A stretch of DNA of 64,000 nucleotides from Paenibacillus sp. SY21-1 (GTDB taxonomy: Bacteria; Bacillota; Bacilli; Paenibacillales; Paenibacillaceae): the NCBI RefSeq assembly GCF_005222705.1, contig NZ_STGF01000021.1, positions 59,104 through 123,103 on the forward strand, in the 5' to 3' direction. A program made the translations under genes and the position numbers. Shown piece after piece: positions 58,201 through 64,000 of the stretch (position 1 is the first letter of the stretch; each line of letters begins with the position of its first letter). Under the pieces are notes generated by a model, which did no database searches, was not told the origin of the DNA, and saw nothing but the letters and a program-made list of their open reading frames with translations.

Positions 58201-60893
58201 ATGAAGCCCCGTTCGGCGCCGTTCAGCCGCTTCCGGCCACACTGGGCAGCGAGAAGCAGCGCCATGAAATTGCCAAGGTTGTCGGCGGTTTCGTAGATTC
58301 CATCTACGAGCAGAACCATGATGCAAACGTAGTTGTAGTCGGCGATCTAAACGATTTCCAATTCTCGAAGACGCTGGAGCTCACCAAAAATAGCAGGCTG
58401 AAAAATCTGGTTGATACACTTCCGATCGGCGATCGTTATTCCTATGTGTATCAAGGAAACTCGCAGACGCTTGATCACATTCTGGTAGACAAGGCGCTTG
58501 CCGAGTTTGCCGAGTTTGATATCGTGCATATTAATGCGGATTTTGATGCTGCGCAAGGACGCGTAAGCGACCACGATCCACTTATCGCGCAGCTTGATCT
58601 GGCCGGCAAAAAAGCGGCACCGTTCGAACTGACGCTTATGCATGTGAACGATACGCATGCCCATTTGGACAACGTGGCCAATCGCATTACCGCGATTAAG
58701 GAAGTTAGAGCGGATGCGGTGAACAGCCTATTGTTCGATGCGGGTGACGTGTTCTCCGGCACGCTGTATTTCAATAGATTTTTGGGACAAGCTGATCTTA
58801 TGTTTATGAATATGATCGGATTTGACGCGATGACGTTTGGCAACCATGAATTCGACAATGGTCCGGCGGATCTCGCCAACTTTGTCAAAGGCGCCGAGTT
58901 CCCGTTCGTCAGCTCCAATGTCGATTTCAGCAAGGAGCCGCTTCTTAAAGAATACCTGGCTGTACAAGCCGATAACGGCGCAGCTGAGGGCGGGAAAATT
59001 TACAATACGATTATTAAAGAAGTGGGCGGCGAGAAAATCGGTTTATTCGGTCTTACAACCGAGGATACCAAATTCCTTGCTTCCCCAGGCGAGAATATTA
59101 CCTTCGAAAACTATTTGGAGCAAGCTCAGGCAGCAGTCGATGAATTAAAGGGCAAGGGCATTAACAAAATTGTTGCTTTGTCCCATATCGGCTATGATTT
59201 CGATGTTATTTTGGCGAATACAGTAAAAGAAATTGACGTTATCATCGGCGGGCACAGCCACACGAAGCTGTCCGAGCCGGTTGTGGTCAAGCACGGAGAA
59301 GTGCCGACTATTATCGTACAGGCAAACGAATATGGCAATTTCCTTGGGCGCGTAGACGCGACGTTTGATGATGAAGGTGTGTTAACGAAATGGCAAGGCC
59401 AGTTGCTGGATACGACTAAATACAAGCAGGATGAGGAAGCGCAAGCCAAGCTGAAACCATACAGCGCGGAGCTTGAGCAGATCAAAAAGCAGGTCATCGG
59501 CAAAACGGACGTTACTCTGGATGGCGCGCGCAATAACGTTCGCTCCAAAGAAACGAATTTGGGCAACCTGATGACAGACGGCATGCTTGATAAAATGAAA
59601 AGCTTTAAGGAACTGACTGACATGGCAGGCATTAAAGGTTATGTCGCCATACAAAACGGAGGCGGCATCCGCGATTCCATTGCCAAAGCTGCAGCAGGCA
59701 AGACGGATGGAGACATTACGCTTGGCGAGCTTCTGACGGTTATGCCGTTTGGCAACAACCTGACGGCTCTGCGCATGACGGGTCAGGAAATTGTTGAAGC
59801 GCTGGAAAACGGGGTTAGTGGCATTGAGACAGGACAAGGACGCTTCCCGCAAGTATCGGGCATGCGCTTCGTCTATGATTCTACCAAAAAGCCGGAAATC
59901 CAGGACACAAACGGCAATGTAACACAAGCAGGCGAAAGAATCGTTAAAGTGGAAATCAAAAACGCGAATGGCAGCTTCAGCCCCATTGATCTTGAGGGCA
60001 TGTACTTCGTAGCTACCAACTCCTTCATGGCAGCCGGCGGAGACTTCTACCGCTCCATGAAAGCGGCCAAGGACGATGGACGCCAGCATGAGTTGAATCT
60101 TGTCGACTATGAAGTATTCTGGGATCATTTGAAGAAAAACTACGCCAGCAAAGCAGTTGATATTCAAACGGAAGGCCGGATTACGGATTTGAAGGGCTCA
60201 ACGCCTCCAACTCCGACGCCAAGCCCGACGACTACGCCGGGATCAGGCTCAACGCCTTCGCCTACTACACCGACACCGACGCCAACGGCAAGTCCATCGG
60301 CTACTCCTGCGCCAAGCGCAACACCGGAGCCGACGGCTACGCCTAAGCCGACAGTTGAATTTAACGACGTAGGCAGCCATTGGGCAGCTCAAGCTATCGA
60401 GAAAGCGGTAGGATCAGGCATCGTATTCGGTTATGCGGATGGAAGCTTCCGTCCGAACGATACAGCTACGCGCGCCGAATTTGTCACGATGGTCGGCAGA
60501 GCGCTCGGACTTAACGCTACAGGTGGAACGCTCAGCTTTGCGGATGCAGGAAACGTGCCGCCATGGGCGAGCAGGTTCTTTGCCAAGCTGGTGGAGGATA
60601 AGGTGATTTCCGGTTATGCGGATGGAACGCTTCGTCCTCATAACTCGCTGACCCGCACAGAAATGACCGTTATACTCGTAAAAGCGCTGGGCATCGAGGT
60701 CGATCGCAATGCGAAGCCGACATTTGCAGATGCCAGCGGCATTCCGGCATGGGCAAGCGCCTACGTGGCGGCGGCTCACAAAGCCGGACTGATTAACGGC
60801 GTGGGGGGCAACCTCTTTAACCCGCAAGCAGAAGCGACGCGCGGCGAGGTCGTAACGATTTTGCTGGCGGCAACGGAAATAACGAAGCCGTAA
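55224..60893 (+). CDS. S-layer-anchored multidomain extracellular nuclease / 5'-nucleotidase
   Basis: An 1889-residue exported protein. Signal peptide 1-37 (cut after ASA); lamin-tail domain about 42-200; chitobiase C-terminal-like beta domain about 215-295; OB-fold domain about 297-465; second beta domain about 470-548; second OB-like region about 550-800. Then an endonuclease/exonuclease/phosphatase domain about 814-1130 (IASFNIENF, VGDLNDF, SDHDPL), a calcineurin-like phosphoesterase about 1134-1400 (HVNDTHAH, GNHEFD, GGHSHT), a 5'-nucleotidase C-terminal domain about 1426-1650 (NGGGIRDS), a Pro/Thr linker about 1659-1710 and three SLH repeats 1713-1889. It could take extracellular DNA/RNA to nucleosides plus phosphate at the cell wall. 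Confidence 0.95.
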   Translation: MQNRLKAYKKRTSMLLASVMVVGGSLSGLGLPQTASAKPDNSQVVISQVYGGGGNSGAPYKSDFIELYNPTNEPISLDGMKLYYASASGAWPSNGDNIMTLQGTIGAGQYYLTKQADGSNAAPDLPTPDATGKLALSGTSGKVKLTDSGNNTLDLVGYGSPNEQEGAAPVAVLSNTTAAIRLELSGGGRGLDTDVNGTDFRVAAPDPRNSAYGNTIQSVTAQPGAGKVAAGSTVTLGTATDGATIHYRINAASDADPYLTYSGPITINSASQIQAYASKAGLPDSAVSTFNYTISSLSTIAEVRAMNVDEGALLEGVVTYKEVAGGLVNLYIQDNTAGIVVRGPEHGAVIGDRIQATGTYKPYNDLAQLIVTAGGVTITEPGAGVPLPQVVQASQVNEAVEAKLVTIQDVTIGAGNQYNEYSAVDGSGSTLIKSALLQSGVKYERITGVVTYAFGNYMIVPRTANDIAEKALSVKASPSAAELIQPNTSVVLSTPATGGEIYYTLDGGVPTAQSTKYTAPIVITADTVVKAVVVAGGETSEIATFSYKLQKTIDGAKIHEIQGASHTSPYAGQSVTNVKGILTMKRADGKWYMQAAKSDWDNNDATSEAILVEPKSGPTLAVGNAVVVSGVVKELKETGYADAKDLTTTAITEATVSIEASVAELPAPVVIGKDRKQPTAAISSAKGFEEFDPTKYAMDFFESLEGMRVTLEDARIVGPFSYETPVVLGEQAAPTVTTQAGGVILTGDGLNLQRILVAGQPAAKVKTGDKFNAPIIGVMGYDYSNYKVLPESALPAVTASVNEREKTTIKQADNKLTIASFNIENFWNNPSSAETTRKNNIAKAIVDNLGSPDIVALIEVQDDNGTTDNGVTAADQNYQALIAAITAAGGPAYSFTDIAPENNQDGGAPGGNIRVGYLYNKARGVDLTAGKTKGGATQAVAYDAATGLTLNPGRIDPTNAAFNASRKPLAAEFEFQGEKVIVIASHFNSKGGDEAPFGAVQPLPATLGSEKQRHEIAKVVGGFVDSIYEQNHDANVVVVGDLNDFQFSKTLELTKNSRLKNLVDTLPIGDRYSYVYQGNSQTLDHILVDKALAEFAEFDIVHINADFDAAQGRVSDHDPLIAQLDLAGKKAAPFELTLMHVNDTHAHLDNVANRITAIKEVRADAVNSLLFDAGDVFSGTLYFNRFLGQADLMFMNMIGFDAMTFGNHEFDNGPADLANFVKGAEFPFVSSNVDFSKEPLLKEYLAVQADNGAAEGGKIYNTIIKEVGGEKIGLFGLTTEDTKFLASPGENITFENYLEQAQAAVDELKGKGINKIVALSHIGYDFDVILANTVKEIDVIIGGHSHTKLSEPVVVKHGEVPTIIVQANEYGNFLGRVDATFDDEGVLTKWQGQLLDTTKYKQDEEAQAKLKPYSAELEQIKKQVIGKTDVTLDGARNNVRSKETNLGNLMTDGMLDKMKSFKELTDMAGIKGYVAIQNGGGIRDSIAKAAAGKTDGDITLGELLTVMPFGNNLTALRMTGQEIVEALENGVSGIETGQGRFPQVSGMRFVYDSTKKPEIQDTNGNVTQAGERIVKVEIKNANGSFSPIDLEGMYFVATNSFMAAGGDFYRSMKAAKDDGRQHELNLVDYEVFWDHLKKNYASKAVDIQTEGRITDLKGSTPPTPTPSPTTTPGSGSTPSPTTPTPTPTASPSATPAPSATPEPTATPKPTVEFNDVGSHWAAQAIEKAVGSGIVFGYADGSFRPNDTATRAEFVTMVGRALGLNATGGTLSFADAGNVPPWASRFFAKLVEDKVISGYADGTLRPHNSLTRTEMTVILVKALGIEVDRNAKPTFADASGIPAWASAYVAAAHKAGLINGVGGNLFNPQAEATRGEVVTILLAATEITKP

Positions 60894-60953
60894 ACAGAAT
60901 AGCCTTCACAAGGCGTTAACGGCCTGAACGTTTCTATATACAAAAACAAAAAG

Positions 60954-60990
60954 CTCTTCCTATCCTAACCGATAGGAAGAGTTTCTTTTT
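60954..60990 (+). terminator. Terminator of the nuclease/nucleotidase gene
   Basis: CTCTTCCTATC and GATAGGAAGAG form a perfect 11-bp stem with a six-base loop, followed by TTTCTTTTT. Confidence 0.93.
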
Positions 60991-61049
60991 GATGGCCTCA
61001 TCGTAATTCTGCAAAGGAAATCGAAGGTTTTTATGCTACAAAATAGAAA

Positions 61050-61066
61050 TGTAAGCGCTATATAAT
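61050..61066 (+). promoter_or_regulatory. cre-like site overlapping a -10 element upstream of the GH43 gene
   Basis: TGTAAGCGCTATAT (61050-61063) agrees with 12 of 14 positions of the CcpA cre consensus and overlaps TATAAT (61061-61066). No good -35 is visible, so an activator may be needed. Confidence 0.45.
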
Positions 61067-61157
61067 TGGAGTGCAGCTAAATGACGAGGGAAAGGAGCAA
61101 GGCGTTCAAGCAGCAAGAGAAGCTTTTGTATTTTACTAATAGGAAGGAATGTTTAGG

Positions 61158-62678
61158 ATGACCACAAGATTTAAGTGTCCAAGCATGCTTCAATGTTTCC
61201 TGCTTGTATTTGCTTTATTCGCTTCCTTGGGATCTGATCGTGCAAGTGCTGCCAGCGCCACACTCACCAACGATGTTTTCTGGAAGGATACGTCGAACAA
61301 CCCCATCTACTCGCAAGGGGGAAATATTCTAAAAGTAGGCAATACGTATTATTGGTATGGAGTCAAGTACAACGGGGCAGTCACATACTATAACAATCCG
61401 ACGGCGAAAAACAGCGATACCGGGTTTCTGGCTGTCACATGCTACTCGTCTACCAATCTCGTCGACTGGACATTTTGCGGGAATGTCATTAACGGTGCGA
61501 CGGATGGCTCAACCTGGGATGTGGACTGGCTTGGCAGATTGGGCGTAGTCTACAACTCGAACACGCAGAAATATGTGCTGCTCACGCAGTACGTAGGACC
61601 TCAGGGGACAGGCACCGCTTTTGCTACGAGCAGCAGTCCAACCGGGCCGTTCACCTTTAATCGGGTCCAGACTTCGTATCCGGGCGTAGTCAACAACTTG
61701 CCGGGCGATCAGTCGACCTTTGTGGACGACAACGGCAAGGCTTATCTGGTCTACAGCAATGCCAACGGACGCAACCGGATTTATGTATCCGAAATAAGGG
61801 CGTCGGATTACCTGAATGTAGAGCCGGGTGCAAATGTATTCACCAGCACCAGCGGCGGCCGCGAAGGCAACGCCATGTTCAAGCATAACGGCATCTATTA
61901 CATTTGCTCCTCCGATCTGCATGGCTGGAATGCTTCCAAGACGTACTGCATCACTTCCTCCAATATTATGGGTCCTTATTCGGCGGAATCGGTCATGGTG
62001 AACAGCGACAAGGACTTCTCCCATGTTACGCAAACCGGATTTTTTATCAAGGTTCAAGGAACGTCAGGAACGACGATTCTGTTCGCGGGCGATCGCTGGA
62101 GCGACTTTGCGGGCAATGGCCTGGGCTACAACCAATGGATGCCGATTACCTTTAACGGGACAACCCCGATTCTGCAATCGCTGAGCAAGTTCAACCTGGA
62201 CGCTGCGGCTGGGACATGGAGCGTTGCAAACGGCAACAACTATGTGCTTAATCCAAGCTATGAAGCGGACCGGGTAACTCAGAATACGCTGACGGGCTGG
62301 TCCAACTGGAAAAATATATCGACCGAGACGAATACGAATATCAGTCCGGGAAGAACGGGCAGATGGTCCATGTCCATGTACAATGCCGCAGCCTATAGCG
62401 CCAGCATGTATCAGAACATCAGCGGTCTCCCGAACGGCACCTACACGCTCAAGGCATGGGTGCGAGGCGGCGGCGGACAGTCCGTCGCGCAGATTTACGT
62501 CAAAAATTTCGGAGGCGCAGAGAAAAACGCAGCCATAAATTCCTCTATCAACAATTGGACAGAAATTACGATTTCCGATATTAACGTAACGAATGGATCG
62601 GCGCAAATCGGCGTATATGCGGTCGCAAACGCGGGCAATTGGCTGCGGGTTGACGACTGGTCGTTAACGAAAAATTGA
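61158..62678 (+). CDS. Secreted GH43-type galactanase-like enzyme with C-terminal carbohydrate-binding module
   Basis: A 506-residue exoenzyme. The signal peptide ends near ASAAS (about residue 33). A five-bladed propeller (about 40-350) has the GGNILKVGNTYYWYG start typical of exo-beta-1,3-galactanases, where the usual GH43 catalytic-base Asp is absent; the general acid is probably the Glu in GREGNAMF, and the modulating Asp is in DQSTFVDD. A beta-sandwich module (about 362-505; NPSYEADRVTQNTLTGW) looks like a galactan/arabinogalactan-binding CBM. AGGAAGGA is well spaced for ATG 61158; ATG 61149 is too close. A cre-like site precedes it. Likely action: trimming plant arabinogalactan. Confidence 0.82.
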   Translation: MTTRFKCPSMLQCFLLVFALFASLGSDRASAASATLTNDVFWKDTSNNPIYSQGGNILKVGNTYYWYGVKYNGAVTYYNNPTAKNSDTGFLAVTCYSSTNLVDWTFCGNVINGATDGSTWDVDWLGRLGVVYNSNTQKYVLLTQYVGPQGTGTAFATSSSPTGPFTFNRVQTSYPGVVNNLPGDQSTFVDDNGKAYLVYSNANGRNRIYVSEIRASDYLNVEPGANVFTSTSGGREGNAMFKHNGIYYICSSDLHGWNASKTYCITSSNIMGPYSAESVMVNSDKDFSHVTQTGFFIKVQGTSGTTILFAGDRWSDFAGNGLGYNQWMPITFNGTTPILQSLSKFNLDAAAGTWSVANGNNYVLNPSYEADRVTQNTLTGWSNWKNISTETNTNISPGRTGRWSMSMYNAAAYSASMYQNISGLPNGTYTLKAWVRGGGGQSVAQIYVKNFGGAEKNAAINSSINNWTEITISDINVTNGSAQIGVYAVANAGNWLRVDDWSLTKN

Positions 62679-62705
62679 CCGCAAACGCCCCCTCCTCCCG
62701 CCTGT

Positions 62706-62747
62706 TCAAAAAAACGTCCGGCAACGGTCCGTTTCCATTGTTTTTTT
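62706..62747 (+). terminator. Probable terminator of the GH43 gene
   Basis: An imperfect hairpin around CCGGCAACGG is followed by a seven-T run (62741-62747); an A-run before it allows a bidirectional reading. Confidence 0.5.
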
Positions 62748-62766
62748 GCCTTGCGTTTGGTATAGT
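62738..62766 (+). promoter_or_regulatory. Promoter of the SorC/DeoR regulator gene
   Basis: TTGTTT (62738-62743), 17 bases, TATAGT (62761-62766), about 42 bases before ATG 62809. Confidence 0.55.
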
Positions 62767-62808
62767 TTGATGGAATTAGCGAGAACTGTCGGAAAGAGTT
62801 GAGTTCGG

Positions 62809-63765
62809 ATGACGGAGGAGAGAGCAGGCGACAAGCTAAGCAAGATGATCGATGCGGCGCGCCTGTATTATGAATTGAATTATAATCAGGAAGAAATTGC
62901 CCAGAAGCTTGGCGTGTCTCGCCCTACGATTTCCAGGTTTCTGCAGCAAGCCAAAGATGAGGGCTATGTGCAAATTCGCATTGTGCATCCGAATGACAGC
63001 AAGACGGCGCTCGCCGAACGGGTAGCTTCAAAATTTCGTTTGAAAAAGGTTATTCTTGCTTCCGTGCCGCAATACGAGGATGAAATCGTCAAGCGCTACA
63101 TTGGGGAAGCCGCCGCTGATTACTTGTACGGAACGGTCAAGGACGGCGATACCATCGCCATCACCTGGGGCACGACGCTGTACCATGTAGCGACACAGCT
63201 GAAGGATAAGCCGGTGCGCGACGTCAAGGTAGTTCAGCTTAACGGGGGCGTCAGCCATTCGGAAGCGAATACGTACGCGTATGAAATCGTTAATCTGTTC
63301 GGGAGGGCGTTTCGGACGCTGCCTCATTTTATCCCGCTGCCGGCGCTGGTTGATCATCCGGTCGTCAAAAAAACGATTGAGTCGGATCGGCATATCCGCA
63401 ACATTCTGGAGATGGGCAAGCAATCGAACATCGCGGTCGTTACGGTAGGTGCGCCAACCGATCATTCGGTGCTGATCCGGGCGAACTATTTTACGGAATC
63501 CGATTTGGAAGTCATTCGCGCCAAGGGTGCGGGCGATATTTGCTCCAGATATATCGATATTAACGGACAAATCTGCTCCGAGGAGTTGAACGGGCGGACG
63601 ATTGGCATTAGCCTGGAGGAGCTGAAGAAAAAGGAGCAATCGATTCTCGTAGCCGGCGGACCGGACAAGGTGGACGGCATCACCGGCGCTTTGCGCGGCG
63701 GGTATGTGAATGTGCTGGTCACGGACCAGTTTACGGCCAAATATTTGCTGGAGCGCGAGCTGTAA
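62809..63765 (+). CDS. SorC-family sugar-binding transcriptional regulator (B. subtilis DeoR-like)
   Basis: A 318-residue SorC-family repressor. A crossover helix-turn-helix (about 14-52; YNQEEIAQKLGVSRPTISRF) is followed by a sugar-phosphate-binding domain with TWGTTLYHVA near residue 119, VQLNGGVSHSEAN near 143, and VAGGPDKVDGITGALRGGYVNVLVTD at the end (split around 278-306). Length and motifs resemble B. subtilis DeoR, which responds to deoxyribose-5-phosphate and controls deoxynucleoside use. No dra-nupC-pdp genes follow; the nearest nucleic-acid gene is the extracellular nucleotidase 1.9 kb upstream. A terminator (63791-63816) follows directly, so targets lie elsewhere. Confidence 0.92.
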   Translation: MTEERAGDKLSKMIDAARLYYELNYNQEEIAQKLGVSRPTISRFLQQAKDEGYVQIRIVHPNDSKTALAERVASKFRLKKVILASVPQYEDEIVKRYIGEAAADYLYGTVKDGDTIAITWGTTLYHVATQLKDKPVRDVKVVQLNGGVSHSEANTYAYEIVNLFGRAFRTLPHFIPLPALVDHPVVKKTIESDRHIRNILEMGKQSNIAVVTVGAPTDHSVLIRANYFTESDLEVIRAKGAGDICSRYIDINGQICSEELNGRTIGISLEELKKKEQSILVAGGPDKVDGITGALRGGYVNVLVTDQFTAKYLLEREL

Positions 63766-63790
63766 GACGGCTGTCGCAGCCATGCGAGCA

Positions 63791-63816
63791 AAAACCTGCT
63801 GAGAAGCAGGTTTTTT
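63791..63816 (+). terminator. Terminator of the SorC/DeoR regulator gene
   Basis: AAAACCTGC and GCAGG with a T6 tail; a compact stem with a six-base loop. It lies 26 bases past the stop. Confidence 0.9.
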
Positions 63817-63897
63817 CCTTTTATGGAAGGGGATTTAAGTATGAAATGTTATACGCTTTCAAATAACAGGTACGGATACAACCTAAGTTCCCGGAAT

Positions 63898-64000
63898 TTA
63901 TAACGAGGGAGGTTTTACTCTGAGCGCTCGATACAAATCCGCCTGTTTGTGCGTCACTTCACCTAAAATCCGACCGTGTCCAGGCGCTTCAAACCGCTCT
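63898..64000 (-). CDS. C-terminus of a probable metallo-beta-lactamase-fold protein (cut by window edge)
   Basis: The last 33 codons on the minus strand read into a TAA at 63898-63900 and include RFEAPGHGRILGEVTHKQ. The PGHG followed by a polar helix is the usual end of the catalytic core in MBL-fold hydrolases. The rest of the gene is beyond the window, so the family is tentative. The 80 bases between this stop and the upstream convergent terminator show nothing else. Confidence 0.5.
   Translation of the reverse strand, partial: ERFEAPGHGRILGEVTHKQADLYRALRVKPPSL

Noticed and set aside
60360..60890. Threefold repeat at the end of the giant gene
   Set aside because: These are ordinary SLH domains within one intact reading frame, not a separate repeat element.
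1..64000. tRNA, rRNA, CRISPR, prophage or intact insertion sequence
   Set aside because: I looked for conserved tRNA arms, rRNA stretches, regular spacers and transposase or integrase motifs on both strands and found none; only the MITE-like element suggests mobile DNA.

Overview
The window looks like a chromosomal segment of a Paenibacillus-type bacterium (Firmicutes, Bacillales). The grounds are: moderately GC-rich codon use with strong AGGAGG-type ribosome sites, three S-layer-homology repeats on an exoprotein, many AraC-type regulators next to sugar genes, PspA/PspC stress proteins, Firmicutes regulatory sites (Fur box, TGTNAN7TNACA GlnR/TnrA boxes, CcpA-like cre sites, GlpP-type leader) and a 167-bp MITE-like repeat. 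I see no rRNA, tRNA, CRISPR array, phage or intact insertion sequence.

Layout. 1-4550: end of an AraC regulator, a DinB protein, a decayed SLH fragment, a YdjM-type membrane protein, a 56-residue protein and an OatA-like acyltransferase. 4790-9830: a glycerol operon (LacI-type regulator, glpP, glpK, leader-controlled glpD). 10100-13420: a zinc-type CDF exporter behind a CzrA-like operator, and an AraC regulator plus Fur-boxed siderophore-binding lipoprotein. 13500-16860: an ABC-2 exporter and a pspC-pspA pair. 17200-18980: a small exported protein, ApbE and a haem-binding membrane protein. 19170-24480: GH42 beta-galactosidase with divergent AraC activator, a two-domain VOC dioxygenase and an EamA transporter. 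24725-25133: two unknown small proteins.

26350-32350: a five-gene set that reads as a complete L-galactose catabolic route: L-galactose 1-dehydrogenase (AKR), lactonase, L-galactonate dehydrogenase, tagaturonate reductase (UxaB) and altronate dehydratase (UxaA), with a divergent AraC regulator. 32740-39000: a chemoreceptor, an UlaG-like hydrolase, a DHA2 efflux pump, YuiD and an esterase.

39140-44870: nitrite assimilation. nirB-nirD-sumT face an ANTAR-domain antiterminator gene and a TrpD-like gene. Two perfect GlnR/TnrA boxes lie between them. The nirB leader folds into two hexaloop hairpins, each with A1 and G4, and the second competes with a terminator. This is a textbook ANTAR target, which ties the divergent regulator to its RNA. 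It is the clearest self-contained regulatory system here.

45140-53560: glycerate kinase; a MarR-nitroreductase-monooxygenase operon with three operators phased at 15 bp; and a two-component system with an FtsX-type ABC transporter. 53680-63770: a glycosyltransferase; an 1889-residue S-layer-anchored nuclease/5'-nucleotidase with an attenuator-like leader; a GH43 galactanase-like exoenzyme; and a SorC/DeoR regulator. The far right end holds the C-terminus of a probable metallo-beta-lactamase-fold protein.
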